DNA of 64,000 nucleotides from Acinetobacter sp. C26M (GTDB taxonomy: Bacteria > Pseudomonadota > Gammaproteobacteria > Pseudomonadales > Moraxellaceae), in contig NZ_CP098478.1 in the NCBI RefSeq assembly GCF_023702675.1, forward strand, positions 3,658,001-3,722,000, given 5' to 3'. A program made the position numbers and the translations under genes. Shown in pieces: positions 28,177 through 38,268 of the stretch (the stretch's first letter is position 1; each line of letters begins with the position of its first letter). Below the pieces are notes generated by a model, which saw only the letters and a program-made list of their open reading frames with translations, was not told the DNA's origin and did not search any database.

Positions 28177-29856
28177 TTAAGCTGGTTTACGTAAGTCTTT
28201 ACGTAAGATTTTACCTACGTTTGACTTCGGTAATTCTTCCATAAACTCAACATAACGTGGGCACTTATAACCTGTTAGGTTTTGTTTTGCATAAGCAATA
28301 ATTTCTTCAGTGGTTAAAGAAGGATCTTTTTTCACGATGAATAATTTTGGCACTTCACCTGATTTTTCATCTGGAACGCCAATTGCAGCCACTTCCAATA
28401 CTTTAGGATGTTTCGCAATCACTTCTTCAATTTCACTTGGATAAACGTTAAAACCAGATACCAAGATCATGTCTTTCTTACGGTCAACAATCTTCACATA
28501 ACCACGTGAATCCATGACACCGATATCACCTGTACGGAAGAAATTATCAGCAGTCATGACTTTTGCTGTTTCATCTGGACGGTTCCAATAACCTTTCATG
28601 ACTTGTGGACCACGGATTGAGATCTCACCTTGTTCACCCAGTGCGACTTCATTACCGTCATCATCCAAGATCGCAACTTCAGTTAATGGTAATGGAATAC
28701 CAATGGTGCCACTGAATTCAGTTGTTGCAGGTGGATTCGCTGTTGCAACAGGCGAAGTCTCAGATAGACCATAACCTTCAATAATGGTTGTACCTGTGAT
28801 CTTTTTCCATGCTGCCGCAGTTGAAGGCAATACCGCCATACCACCGCCCATCGCCATCTTCAGATTGCTATGGTCAAGTTGTTTGAACTCTTCATTGTTC
28901 ACTAAAGCATTAAACAATGTGTTTACTGCTGGGAAGAATGATGGCTGGTATTTACGTAATTCACCAACCACTGCTGGCAAGTCACGTGGATTTGGAATCA
29001 AGATATTCGCTTGGCCTTTATACATACCGTAAAGCGCACATACCATGAACGCAAAGATGTGATAAAGCGGTAATGCACAAACAATGCGGTCACCTTTGGC
29101 ACTGTCAGAAGCACCAAACTTACTTGAGAAAATTGCTTCACACTGAAGTAAATTTGCAACAAGGTTACGATGCGTCAATTCAGCACCTTTAGAAACACCT
29201 GTTGTACCACCTGTGTATTGCAGTACAGCCGTATCGCTCAAAGTTAAACTTGGACGTTTATAATTGCTTGGATTAGCTTTATTTAATGCAGCATTAAATT
29301 TAGTGTGACCTGGGATATTCCACGCTGGGATTTGCTTACGAACTTTACGTAACACAAAGTTGACCAATGTGCCTTTCAGCGTACCCAACATATCACCCAC
29401 TGAAGCCACCACAACATGCTTCACGGGTGTTTTACCAATAATGCTTTGATAAACGCTGGCAAAGTTTTCAATGATCACCAATGCTTCCGCACCAGAGTCA
29501 TTCAATTGATGCTCAAGCTCACGCGCTGTGTACAATGGATTCACGTTTACAAGCACTAAACCTGCGCGAAACACACCTAAAGCCACCACTGGATATTGGA
29601 AAACGTTCGGCATCATTACCGCAACACGTGTTCCTTTTGCTAAGCCTAAGCTTTGTAAATAAGCAGCAAATTTACGGCTAGCGACTTCTAATTCATTAAA
29701 CGTTAAAACTTTATCCATGAAGATAAAGGCATCGCGTGAACCAAATTTTTGGAAATTGCGTTCAAAAATATCAACAAGTGAGGTGTTTTCAGCAGGCAGT
29801 TCAACTGTTTCTGGAATTCCTGTCTTTTGGTATTCAGCAAACCAAATCTTTTCCAT
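28177..29856 (-). CDS. fadD: Long-chain fatty acid-CoA ligase
   Basis: A 559-residue ANL-superfamily enzyme that activates fatty acids to acyl-CoA at the inner membrane. Motifs: P-loop YTGGTTGVSKGAEL (about 213), the A4/A5 region GYGLSETSPV, the FACS signature with WNRPDET and FRTGDIGV, and the C-terminal catalytic Lys in KSNVGKILRK. Upstream there is a small inverted repeat (29892-29904) that could bind a fatty-acid-responsive repressor. Other long-chain ligases share these motifs, but length and N terminus favour FadD. Confidence 0.9.
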   Translation of the reverse strand: MEKIWFAEYQKTGIPETVELPAENTSLVDIFERNFQKFGSRDAFIFMDKVLTFNELEVASRKFAAYLQSLGLAKGTRVAVMMPNVFQYPVVALGVFRAGLVLVNVNPLYTARELEHQLNDSGAEALVIIENFASVYQSIIGKTPVKHVVVASVGDMLGTLKGTLVNFVLRKVRKQIPAWNIPGHTKFNAALNKANPSNYKRPSLTLSDTAVLQYTGGTTGVSKGAELTHRNLVANLLQCEAIFSSKFGASDSAKGDRIVCALPLYHIFAFMVCALYGMYKGQANILIPNPRDLPAVVGELRKYQPSFFPAVNTLFNALVNNEEFKQLDHSNLKMAMGGGMAVLPSTAAAWKKITGTTIIEGYGLSETSPVATANPPATTEFSGTIGIPLPLTEVAILDDDGNEVALGEQGEISIRGPQVMKGYWNRPDETAKVMTADNFFRTGDIGVMDSRGYVKIVDRKKDMILVSGFNVYPSEIEEVIAKHPKVLEVAAIGVPDEKSGEVPKLFIVKKDPSLTTEEIIAYAKQNLTGYKCPRYVEFMEELPKSNVGKILRKDLRKPA

Positions 29857-29891
29857 AATGCCATTATCTCCGAGTGGTAATCCTTAAAAAT

Positions 29892-29904
29892 GTAACAACG
29901 TTAC
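29892..29904. promoter_or_regulatory. Inverted repeat upstream of fadD
   Basis: GTAAC-AAC-GTTAC, 36 bp upstream of the fadD start. The symmetry and position suit a TetR- or GntR-type repressor of fatty-acid degradation, but I cannot assign it to a specific regulator. Confidence 0.35.
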
Positions 29905-30012
29905 GTCCATGACAAAACATTTTTTTTAACTTTTTGAATTGCCCTGTCAATCTATTCAAACAATATGAATACATTGTCATATATAACGTATTTGTATCAC
30001 AGAATACTAGCC

Positions 30013-32232
30013 TTATCTCTGAATGAAGAGTCTATTTGCTTTTTGATATCCACGTGGTAAAAGTTGCCCCTTTGTTGCTCTTTTTCCTAGATATTTTTGT
30101 AAATCATCGCCTTTCAGTTTTAGATGCTGTTGTCCTGCAGCGACTTGGATTATTTCATCTAACGTCAGGGTTGTCATGGATAAAATTTGCTCTTTTTCAT
30201 CAAGTTGTATCAACTTGTTACCTTTACCTTTATTCAGAACTGGAAGTTCAGCTAAATCAATAATCAATAAACGTCCTGATGAACTTAGAATCGCAACATG
30301 AGTTGCCTGCTGAATCGGCAGTAATGGCAAAGCAGTTCCCTTATCTGCAACTGTCAAGAATGCCTTACCTGCTTTGGCATTGGTATCCAATTGCGCGGCC
30401 TGGGTTTTAAAGCCGTAACCTTTTGAGCTGACAGCGAGTAATTCATTATTATCATCCTCAATAAAGACTTGGATAAATGAAACACCACTGGCTGGAGACA
30501 GTTTTGAACTAAGCGGCTCACCTAAGCCACGAGCAGAAGGCAAACTGCTAATCGGCAAGGCATAACTACGTCCTGTTTGATCTAAGAAGTACACACGCTG
30601 ATTGGTTTTACCCACCGCATGACTTAAATATTGGTCTCCCGCTCGGAAGTTAAGATTTGCAGCATCTACTTCCGCCCCTTTGGCAGCACGCACCCAACCT
30701 GCTTCTGACAAGACCACAGTCACCGCTTCTGCTGGCATTAAATCTTGTTCTTTAATCTGAACCGCGTCTGCGCGAGCAACGATTGGTGAACGACGATCGT
30801 CACCAAATTTTTTCGCGTCTTCTTTTAACTCACTGATAATAAGATTTTTCAATGATTCAGGATTTGCCAATTGCTCACGAATAATGGCAGCTTTAGCTTC
30901 CAGTTCTTCTTGCTCACGGCGAATTTCCATTTCTTCAAGTTTGGCTAAATGGCGGAGCTTGAGTTCTAAAATGGCTTCAGCTTGAATTTCATCAATGCCA
31001 AAATGCTGCATCAATTCAGGTTTTGGCTGGTCTTCTTCACGAATAATCCGAATCACGGTATCAATATCTAAGTAGGCAATTAAAAGACCAGCCAAGATAT
31101 GTAAACGCTTTTCAATTTTGGTTAAATGATATTGCAAACGACGCGTTACCGTTTGCTTACGGATCTCAATCCACTCTAACAAGATTCGGCGAATCGATTT
31201 CACCTGTGGGCGACCGTCGGCTCCAATCATGTTCAGGTTGACACGATAGCTTGATTCCAAATCAGTCGTCGCAAACAAGTGACTCATTACCGTTTCTGCA
31301 TCGACACGATTCGAGCGCAGCACAATTACCAAACGCGTTGGATTCCGATGATCAGATTCATCACGAATATCGGCAACCAGTGGCAACTTCTTGGCAATCA
31401 TTTGATCGGCAATTTGGGTCACAACCTTTGAACCAGAAACCTGATAGGGTAATTCGCTAATCACGATTTCATTTTTCTCGACCGTATATACTGCTCGAAC
31501 ACGGTAACTACCACGACCTGTGGTTTGAATTTTCAGTAATTCTTCAGGCGGAGTAATAATTTCAGCTTTGGTCGGTAAATCTGGCGCAGGAATATATTCT
31601 GCTAATTTTTCATCTGTGGTTTCAGGATTGCGAATCAGTGCAATCGTGCCTTTCACCACTTCACGCAAGTTATGTGGTGGGATATCGGTTGCCATCCCTA
31701 CCGCGATACCCGTGGTACCATTCAATAAAATATTGGGAATACGTGCAGGCAACGTGATTGGCTCTTTCATTGAACCATCGAAGTTATCTTGCCATTCACT
31801 GGTGCCCTGCCCAAGCTCACTCAGCAATAATTCACTATAAGCCGAAAGTTTAGCTTCGGTATAACGCATTGCCGCGAATGATTTTGGATCATCAGGTGAA
31901 CCCCAGTTGCCCTGACCCTCAACCAGTGGGTAACGATAGCTAAATGGCTGTGCCATCAACACCATCGCTTCATAACAGGCTGAGTCACCATGCGGATGGT
32001 ATTTACCGAGTACGTCACCGACGGTACGTGCCGATTTTTTCGGCTTACCCGTCGATTTTAAGCCCAGCTCGCTCATCGCATAGACAATACGGCGCTGTAC
32101 AGGTTTTAAACCATCACTGATATGGGGCAATGCACGATCCATAATCACGTACATGGCATAGTTCAAGTAAGCCTGTTCAGTGAATTCGGCTACGGAACGG
32201 TTTTCTGTTGCATGATGTGCAAGGCTGGTCAT
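30013..32232 (-). CDS. parC: DNA topoisomerase IV subunit A
   Basis: A 739-residue type IIA topoisomerase subunit that decatenates daughter chromosomes with ParE. The N-terminal breakage-reunion domain has catalytic Tyr124 in [10 protein letters not shown] and the quinolone-resistance region [14 protein letters not shown], with Ser84 and Glu88 both in the susceptible state. A long coiled-coil tower domain (about 360-480) is followed by a beta-pinwheel C-terminal domain. parE is not adjacent, as usual in Acinetobacter. Confidence 0.95.
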   Translation of the reverse strand: MTSLAHHATENRSVAEFTEQAYLNYAMYVIMDRALPHISDGLKPVQRRIVYAMSELGLKSTGKPKKSARTVGDVLGKYHPHGDSACYEAMVLMAQPFSYRYPLVEGQGNWGSPDDPKSFAAMRYTEAKLSAYSELLLSELGQGTSEWQDNFDGSMKEPITLPARIPNILLNGTTGIAVGMATDIPPHNLREVVKGTIALIRNPETTDEKLAEYIPAPDLPTKAEIITPPEELLKIQTTGRGSYRVRAVYTVEKNEIVISELPYQVSGSKVVTQIADQMIAKKLPLVADIRDESDHRNPTRLVIVLRSNRVDAETVMSHLFATTDLESSYRVNLNMIGADGRPQVKSIRRILLEWIEIRKQTVTRRLQYHLTKIEKRLHILAGLLIAYLDIDTVIRIIREEDQPKPELMQHFGIDEIQAEAILELKLRHLAKLEEMEIRREQEELEAKAAIIREQLANPESLKNLIISELKEDAKKFGDDRRSPIVARADAVQIKEQDLMPAEAVTVVLSEAGWVRAAKGAEVDAANLNFRAGDQYLSHAVGKTNQRVYFLDQTGRSYALPISSLPSARGLGEPLSSKLSPASGVSFIQVFIEDDNNELLAVSSKGYGFKTQAAQLDTNAKAGKAFLTVADKGTALPLLPIQQATHVAILSSSGRLLIIDLAELPVLNKGKGNKLIQLDEKEQILSMTTLTLDEIIQVAAGQQHLKLKGDDLQKYLGKRATKGQLLPRGYQKANRLFIQR

Positions 32233-32352
32233 TTCAGCGAGTCATCCAAAATCATTTATTATCGTCAATGTTTTGTATGCTATGTGGATGAAAGCGTTGT
32301 GACAAGTCCTTGTTGTTGTTTAAACGTCAAATGGTGTCTTAGGAAGATTACA

Positions 32353-32457
32353 ATGCCTCAAAACTTAAACATTCTTCATGATTTAGAAGCTGACAAGTGG
32401 CATAAAGCCGCTATTCAAGATAATATTTTTTGCTCTTGTCATATATTTTTCTTTTAA
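32353..32457 (+). CDS. Candidate 34-residue small protein
   Basis: A short open frame starting at ATG 32353, with AGGAAG at 32341-32346 in good position, lying between the divergent parC start and the convergent TRIC-like gene. The peptide has a polar first half (NILHDLEADKWHKAAIQ) and a Cys/Phe-rich hydrophobic end. No homolog is recognised, and it might be a remnant or a chance frame. Confidence 0.3.
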   Translation: MPQNLNILHDLEADKWHKAAIQDNIFCSCHIFFF

Positions 32458-32467
32458 CTTAGAAAAA

Positions 32468-33112
32468 TCAATGCTCATCTGTGGAAGAAGCAGACTCGGC
32501 ATCATCTTCTTTATAAATAAATTTCGGCATTTCCAAACCAAAATAAATTGCAATCAAACGTAGCGTAAAGCCAAATACCAAGGTAAAAATCACAGTAAGA
32601 TCGTGTGGTAAACCGACTTCCAAGCATACCCAATAACAAATTACCGCAACAAAGGAAATACTGGCATAGAGCTCACGACGGAACACCAAAGGGACGTCAT
32701 TACACAGAATATCGCGCAGAATACCACCCGACACTCCAGTGAGTACCCCTGCAACCGCTGACACCACAAAACCATGCCCCATCGACAAGGCAATCTGGCA
32801 ACCAATAATAGTAAAACCAATTAAACCTAAGGCATCGAGTACCAAGAAGATATTACGCAGATGGCGCATCCATTTGGCAATAATAATCGTGACAAAGGCA
32901 GCAATACAGGTCAGTACTAAATATTCAGGATGCTTGACCCAGGTTAAAGGATAATGCCCGAGCAGCACATCACGTACTGAGCCACCACCTAATGCCGTGA
33001 CACAGGCAATCAGTACCACACCAAACCAGTCCATACTGCGTCGACCTGCGGACAATGCACCTGTCATCGCTTCCGCAGTAATGGCAATAATATAAATTAC
33101 GGTGAGTAACAT
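32468..33112 (-). CDS. TRIC-type (UPF0126/YadS) cation channel family protein
   Basis: A 214-residue inner-membrane protein with about seven helices in two repeats, each containing a glycine-rich motif: GALSAGRRSMDWFGVV with GGGSVRDVLLG, and FTIIGCQIAL with TGVSGGILRDIL. This duplicated G-G-x-x-R-D pattern is the hallmark of the TRIC/UPF0126 family, K-permeable trimeric channels in structural work. The physiological role in bacteria is not settled. Confidence 0.85.
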   Translation of the reverse strand: MLLTVIYIIAITAEAMTGALSAGRRSMDWFGVVLIACVTALGGGSVRDVLLGHYPLTWVKHPEYLVLTCIAAFVTIIIAKWMRHLRNIFLVLDALGLIGFTIIGCQIALSMGHGFVVSAVAGVLTGVSGGILRDILCNDVPLVFRRELYASISFVAVICYWVCLEVGLPHDLTVIFTLVFGFTLRLIAIYFGLEMPKFIYKEDDAESASSTDEH

Positions 33113-33164
33113 CTGCCTACATCCCTAAATCAGGCGTAAAAGTGTGCGCTATTCTAAGACAAAC

Positions 33165-33635
33165 TTAGATGAATTGCGCACAACATTGCTTAAATTTTTT
33201 CCCTGAGCCACAAATGCAGGGTTGTTTCATGGTGATTTGCATGTCTAGAGTCGGGTCAAGGAAATACCACTGTTGTTGATGCAATACAAAATGTGAAATT
33301 TCATGATGAATATGGGCCTGTTTACCATCATGATAATGTGCCTTGAACTCAACCAGCGCATGGGTTTTATCCAGCTTGGGTTGATGCTGCACCACGTCCA
33401 GTTTGAGCCATTGATTCGATTGGCTCCAGTCGGCAATCGCTGCCCGATCTAAAGCGCTTTGCTGCCCCAAGGCTGTCGTTTGCAGAATATAGTCAATCTG
33501 TTGCAATGCAAAAGCACTATAACGTGAGCGCATCAATTGCTCCGCAGTTTGAGCAACTTGCTGTTTTAAGTGCAACGGCTGACAACATGCAGCATATCGC
33601 CCCTGCCCACATGGACAATTTTGTGATGGTGTCAT
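33165..33635 (-). CDS. YchJ-family protein with two SEC-C zinc motifs
   Basis: A 156-residue protein with a SEC-C motif at each end (CPCGQGRYAACC near the N terminus and CICGSGKKFKQCC at the C terminus) and the NTF2-like YchJ middle domain (LMRSRYSAFALQQIDYILQT). The function is unknown; SEC-C binds zinc. The longer frame uses a TTG at 33641; ATG 33635 is preferred. Confidence 0.82.
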   Translation of the reverse strand: MTPSQNCPCGQGRYAACCQPLHLKQQVAQTAEQLMRSRYSAFALQQIDYILQTTALGQQSALDRAAIADWSQSNQWLKLDVVQHQPKLDKTHALVEFKAHYHDGKQAHIHHEISHFVLHQQQWYFLDPTLDMQITMKQPCICGSGKKFKQCCAQFI

Positions 33636-33652
33636 TTCCAATTCTCAAATGA

Positions 33653-33704
33653 AAATAGCCCTGAGAAAAACCTTGTACCACAAGGTCAAACTCAAAGGCT
33701 ATTT
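33653..33704 (-). terminator. Three-tier hairpin after the TerC-type gene
   Basis: Nested stems AAATAGCC/GGCTATTT, TGAG/CTCA and ACCTTGT/ACAAGGT (3-nt loop) form one 52-nt hairpin 13 bp past the stop of the TerC-type gene. On the minus strand it is followed only by TTTTC, so it may be a terminator or a 3' stabilising structure. Confidence 0.5.
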
Positions 33705-33716
33705 GCTAAAGCTTAA

Positions 33717-35300
33717 TTATTTCTCGGTTGTCTTCTCTTTCGCAAGGATGCGCACTTTTTCAATCTTGTGCCCATCCATTGTCACCACTTCAAAACGATA
33801 GCCATCGACTTCAATCATGTCACCATTTTCAGGTAAACGACCCAGATGGAATAAGATATAACCCGACAAGGTTGAGTATTCTTCGCTTTCGTCGACCAAA
33901 TCTTTGCCCAATAACAAAGAAACGTGACGAATGTCGGTTGAACCTTCTAACAACATAGAACCGTCATCTAGACTTTCTGCAGTTGCTTCCAATTCATCTT
34001 CATCAGGGAATTCACCCGCAATCGCTTCTAGCATATCAATTGGAGTGGCTATCCCTTCAATCGAACCATATTCGTTCAGGACAATCGCCATTTGTAATGG
34101 TGCTTGACGTAATTGCTCCATCACCATCAACACTTGTGCATTTTCATGCACAATCACAGGTTCGCGTAAGTGTTTACTGAAATCAATCGCACCAGTTTCG
34201 ATATATTCATTCAATACTTTATGGGTGAGAACAATACCTTCGATATTGTCTAACTCACCACGGGCAATGATCAAACGCGAATGGGTCATTGCCATTAAAC
34301 GTTCTTTTAACTCAGCTGGATCATCATCCAAGTCTAGCCACTCCAACTCTGGACGCGGTGTCATCACCGACTTGACTGGACGCTCAGATAAACCCAATAC
34401 CCCTTGAACCAAGACACTGTGATATACGCCATTGTCTTCATCAAAGACTTCTTTGGCATAAGCTTGAGTCGCTAAAACATCTTCTGCTTCTTTGTTCTGA
34501 CTTTCGTTACCATTGCCCTTACTGCCCAACATACGCAGTACGGCAGAGGCGGTGCGGTAACGTAAATCGGTGGTCGTCACCAATTTCTCTTGGTTACGAC
34601 GCATGGTTTGGTTGACCATTTCCACCAACACCGAGAAACCAATCGCAGCGTATAAATAACCTTTTGGAATATGGAAACCAAAGCCTTCAACCACCAATGA
34701 GAAACCAATCATCATCAGGAAGCCAAGACACAGAATCACCACGGTTGGGTGCTTATTCACAAAGTCCATCAGTGGTTTTGATGCCCAAAGCATAATACCA
34801 ACAGCAATAATCATTGCCAGCATCATTACACTTTGATGCTTCACCATACCAACCGCAGTAATCACACTATCTAAAGAAAAGACTGCATCTAAAACTACAA
34901 TCTGAACAATAACCATCCAGAAAGTGGCATGCACTGGATTTTCTTCTTTCAGTGTTTGGTGCCCCTCAATTCGCTCATGCAGCTCCATGGTGCCCTTAAA
35001 TAATAAGAACACACCACCAAACAATAAAATTAGGTCACGACCAGAAAAGGCATGATCAAAAATATGAAACAGTGGTTCAGTGAGTGTCACGACCCATGCA
35101 ATTGCCGCAAGCAATCCCAAACGCATCAGCAAGGCGAGAATCAAACCTACTCTACGAGCAGCATTGCGTTGTTCTGGTGGTAATTTCTCTGCCAGAATTG
35201 CAATAAAAACGAGGTTATCAATACCTAATACAATTTCAAGCACCACCAATGTGGCTAAGCCAACCCATGCAGCTGGATCAGACATCCATTCAAGAATCAT
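33717..35300 (-). CDS. TerC-family membrane protein fused to CBS and CorC domains (YoaE/YegH type)
   Basis: This 527-residue protein has seven membrane helices of the TerC fold (about 1-235) with the metal-coordinating acidic segments [14 protein letters not shown] and [15 protein letters not shown] pair of CBS domains follows (about 305-425; [12 protein letters not shown]) and a CorC/HlyC C-terminal domain (about 440-520). TerC proteins are linked to manganese export and tellurite resistance in other bacteria; the ligand here is unknown. Monocistronic, with the hairpin above at its 3' end. Confidence 0.87.
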   Translation of the reverse strand: MILEWMSDPAAWVGLATLVVLEIVLGIDNLVFIAILAEKLPPEQRNAARRVGLILALLMRLGLLAAIAWVVTLTEPLFHIFDHAFSGRDLILLFGGVFLLFKGTMELHERIEGHQTLKEENPVHATFWMVIVQIVVLDAVFSLDSVITAVGMVKHQSVMMLAMIIAVGIMLWASKPLMDFVNKHPTVVILCLGFLMMIGFSLVVEGFGFHIPKGYLYAAIGFSVLVEMVNQTMRRNQEKLVTTTDLRYRTASAVLRMLGSKGNGNESQNKEAEDVLATQAYAKEVFDEDNGVYHSVLVQGVLGLSERPVKSVMTPRPELEWLDLDDDPAELKERLMAMTHSRLIIARGELDNIEGIVLTHKVLNEYIETGAIDFSKHLREPVIVHENAQVLMVMEQLRQAPLQMAIVLNEYGSIEGIATPIDMLEAIAGEFPDEDELEATAESLDDGSMLLEGSTDIRHVSLLLGKDLVDESEEYSTLSGYILFHLGRLPENGDMIEVDGYRFEVVTMDGHKIEKVRILAKEKTTEK

Positions 35301-35626
35301 TGAGGTGACCCCTCTGCAAAATCAGCAATATTGTTATGAAGTTGAGATTTTAAAAGGTCGGCACAAACAGCCAAAACATTTTTTTTAGGAAATAAGAACA
35401 ATGCGGAGCGACAACAACCACTACTCATAGAGGGACAAAGATTAATAAAAGGATTTTCAGTATAGGCAAGATTGCAGTGAAATTCATCTTTTTTTGTGTT
35501 GAGGATGTTTTCAAATTCTTTCGAGGTACATCAAAAGCCCATTGTATGTAAAGTGTGCATAAAACTGTCACAAACCTGATTTAGCCTAGACAAGCACAAT
35601 GAAAATGATAAGGTGAAAATAAACGA
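35301..35626. other. Intergenic region between the TerC-type gene and the LOG-family gene
   Basis: 326 bp between divergent genes. I see no RNA gene, repeat or convincing small frame (the longest with a ribosome site is about ten codons). Promoters for both neighbours must lie here. Confidence 0.4.
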
Positions 35627-36250
35627 ATGAATAGTGTATTAAGAATGACAGAGAAAAAAAGCATTAACCCGACTCCCATAACGACCCAATCTCTTATTGC
35701 GCTATATTGCGGTTCACGTACAGGCAACAAGCCAATTTACCGAGACAAGGCCATTGAACTTGCCCAGCATATTGCCAATCAAGGCTTCGGTATAGTCTAC
35801 GGTGGTGCCAGTATTGGCTTAATGGGACAAGTGGCAGATACCGTACTGGAACATAGTGGCGAAGTAGTTGGTGTGATACCAGAATTTATGCTGGATTATG
35901 AAATTGCCCACCATAAACTAACCGAACTGCATATTGTCAGTAGCATGCATGAACGCAAAGCCCTAATGGCTGAACGTGCCAGTGCCTTTATTGCTCTACC
36001 AGGTGGTTTGGGAACTTTTGAAGAGATTCTGGAAATTGCCACTTGGGGACAACTCAACCAGCACCAGAAACCGATGATCATTTATAACGTAAACCGTTTT
36101 TATGATGCCTTGATTGCACAGCTTGATCATGCGGTTGAAGAAGGCTTCTTACCACCGCAGCACCGTGCCAAAGTGATTATTTGTGAAACACTGGAACAGA
36201 TTTCAAGTGTGATTAAAAACTTAAATACACCCAGCCATATTGAAGTTTAA
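35627..36250 (+). CDS. LOG-family (TIGR00730) nucleotide phosphoribohydrolase
   Basis: A 207-residue Rossmann-like protein with the family signature PGGLGTFEEILEI (about 126-138) and the N-terminal YCGSRTG and VYGGASIGLMG glycine loops. Family members hydrolyse AMP or cytokinin riboside monophosphates to base plus ribose 5-phosphate. The start at ATG 35627 has AAGGTG upstream; ATG 35645 is possible. Followed by a terminator. Confidence 0.85.
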   Translation: MNSVLRMTEKKSINPTPITTQSLIALYCGSRTGNKPIYRDKAIELAQHIANQGFGIVYGGASIGLMGQVADTVLEHSGEVVGVIPEFMLDYEIAHHKLTELHIVSSMHERKALMAERASAFIALPGGLGTFEEILEIATWGQLNQHQKPMIIYNVNRFYDALIAQLDHAVEEGFLPPQHRAKVIICETLEQISSVIKNLNTPSHIEV

Positions 36251-36261
36251 AACCACCCCAT

Positions 36262-36298
36262 ATAAAAAAAGCGGATCACATCGACCCGCTTTTTTTAT
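36262..36298. terminator. Bidirectional terminator
   Basis: AAAAAAAGCGG / CCGCTTTTTTT hairpin between the convergent stops at 36250 and 36308. Confidence 0.85.
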
Positions 36299-36307
36299 AT
36301 CTAAGAC

Positions 36308-38104
36308 TTATTGTACATTCACTTGATATACCGCAGTTGAACCACTGACTTCATTACCCACCACCAATAAAGGCTTGCCGTTTGGTGAGTCTTTTGCTGT
36401 TATGAAAATCAAACCTTCGGGTCCTAAATCGCCCTGTTTTGCAGCATCGGTTTCAACAAAATTACGCGTCGTAAAATATTCAATAAACTTCGGTTTATTC
36501 GGTGTGCTAATGTCATACACCATCACCCCACTCATCCGCTCTAAGCCAATAAAAGCAAAAGTTTTCTTCCCAATCGTACCGATAGCAATACCCTCAGGCT
36601 CAGGACCTTTAGCTGCACTTCGTTTATCAAACGCTACTTCCTCATGATCAGTATTAAAGTAATTCGGGAAAAGCTCTGCTATTTTCTTTTCGAATTCGCT
36701 ACCAGAGTCCCAGATCATTTGACCTTGAGTATTCCAGATACTGAATGAACGTGCACCATAAGCGTAAAGCTTGTCATAGACCAAATAACCATCTGCATCC
36801 AGTTTTGGGGTACCATCCGCAGACATCTGGTAACCCTTGGTCCAAGTTACTTTTAAACGGCCTAATTGGCTATCTTCACGACATCCTTTTGCATCTGTTG
36901 TCGTTGCCCCACAATAACCAAATACTGCGGCATTCAATCTCGCACCTTTGACGCCCACCGCAATTTTCTGCAAATGTGCTGGATATTCGTCTTTCACTTT
37001 ATTGGTAAAACCACTGCTCTTGAATAAATCTTTCACACGTATTTCTTCGACAAAACCTTTGCTGGTATCACCGCCAAAATATGCATCTGAATCTTTTAAC
37101 CAAGCTCTTGCATCACCTTCATTCGCAGTAACCAAATAGGTTTGACCATTGGCTTGATAATTGGCAATCGAGTCAGGTTGATACATACCAACCAAGCCAG
37201 CCCATGTTTTGATATCGATCTTTTTGTCTTTATCACTGACATCCAGTTCATTACCAATTTGCCCATGATCTTTATAACCCAATGGATAAATATCGGTGAC
37301 TTTCTGCTGAGCGATATCTATTCGTGCAATCGCATTGTTTTCTTGCAGCGTGACCCACGCAGTTTTGCTGTCTGCAGAAATGGTTATATATTCTGGTTCT
37401 AAATCCTGAGCCACACTCGCATTTGGTCCAAAAATACGCACACCTTTAGCGATTAAATCCGCCTTTTGTGTATTCCATGCCTTAAAGTCCGCTACGCTGG
37501 CTTTGGGCTGTTGAATATTGCTGATATCAATAATGCTGACTGAACCTTCAGGATCAACTGAGTAGTCATCATTTGGTTCACCTTCATTGGCGACCAAAAC
37601 AGTTTTGCCATCTGGGCTAAAAGTCAACATATCGGGCAAAGAACCCACGGTAACTTTGCTGATAAAACTTAAGTCTTTGGCATTAAAAAATACCACAATA
37701 CCTGTATCAGTTTTTTTCTCGGCTTGGACCGCAATCGCAACAATGCCATTTTTAACCGCAACGCTGTTCACTTCCGAATTGGCTAAATAAGTACGGGCAG
37801 AAAGCTCTGCAAGATGAACTGGCTTTTCAGGTTTAGATGCATCTAAGACATCGACTAAGCCCTTTTGGGCATTAACCACAAAGAGCCGTTTGCTAGCGGC
37901 ATCATAAGCGGGAATTTCAGCAGCACTTTTAGCGAAAACATTGGTTTCATAGCGCCCCAATAAACTTAACTTAATCGTTTCAGGCGTTGCTTCGACCACT
38001 TCCTCTACTGGAGTGTTTGTTTTGTGATTGTCGTTGTCATCATTACACGCCACTAACCCCACCGACAGTAACGCTGTCAGTAACACTGAAATCTTAAATT
38101 TCAT
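36308..38104 (-). CDS. Choice-of-anchor I lipoprotein, Pho-regulated candidate
   Basis: A 598-residue exported protein. The signal peptide ends in a lipobox (VGLVAC), so it is probably a lipoprotein, followed by an acidic Asn/Asp-rich linker. The body is a repeat-rich beta-propeller-like choice-of-anchor I domain (SFSPDGKTVLVANEGEPNDDY, YLVTANEGDARAW, GPEPEGIAIG). Such proteins are often found with phosphatases; no catalytic residues can be assigned. The start is ATG 38104 rather than the TTG at 38110. A four-unit 11-bp Pho-box array lies 57-100 bp upstream, so induction by phosphate starvation is likely. Confidence 0.82.
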   Translation of the reverse strand: MKFKISVLLTALLSVGLVACNDDNDNHKTNTPVEEVVEATPETIKLSLLGRYETNVFAKSAAEIPAYDAASKRLFVVNAQKGLVDVLDASKPEKPVHLAELSARTYLANSEVNSVAVKNGIVAIAVQAEKKTDTGIVVFFNAKDLSFISKVTVGSLPDMLTFSPDGKTVLVANEGEPNDDYSVDPEGSVSIIDISNIQQPKASVADFKAWNTQKADLIAKGVRIFGPNASVAQDLEPEYITISADSKTAWVTLQENNAIARIDIAQQKVTDIYPLGYKDHGQIGNELDVSDKDKKIDIKTWAGLVGMYQPDSIANYQANGQTYLVTANEGDARAWLKDSDAYFGGDTSKGFVEEIRVKDLFKSSGFTNKVKDEYPAHLQKIAVGVKGARLNAAVFGYCGATTTDAKGCREDSQLGRLKVTWTKGYQMSADGTPKLDADGYLVYDKLYAYGARSFSIWNTQGQMIWDSGSEFEKKIAELFPNYFNTDHEEVAFDKRSAAKGPEPEGIAIGTIGKKTFAFIGLERMSGVMVYDISTPNKPKFIEYFTTRNFVETDAAKQGDLGPEGLIFITAKDSPNGKPLLVVGNEVSGSTAVYQVNVQ

Positions 38105-38160
38105 GATCAAATTCCATACAATTTATTCTGTATGGCTAATCTAGTCGTTGGTGATGCAAA

Positions 38161-38204
38161 TTAGATGACACTTTAATGTCAGTTTCATGACCACTCTTTG
38201 ACAA
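38161..38204 (-). promoter_or_regulatory. Pho-box array upstream of the choice-of-anchor I gene
   Basis: On the minus strand, four consecutive 11-bp units: TTGTCAAAGAG, TGGTCATGAAA, CTGACATTAAA and GTGTCATCTAA. Each resembles the PhoB consensus CTGTCATAAAA in phase. The array could in principle also affect the divergent MFS gene at 38269. Confidence 0.75.
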
Positions 38205-38268
38205 TTTTAGGCTTTATTTCACGCACAGTTGCATTAAACTAAAACTGCCTTTTTATCCATCATGGCTC

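Noticed and set aside
32122-32352. Upstream extension of the 32353 small frame into parC
   Set aside because: It runs antisense to the parC start and lacks a ribosome site; only the short downstream ATG has one.
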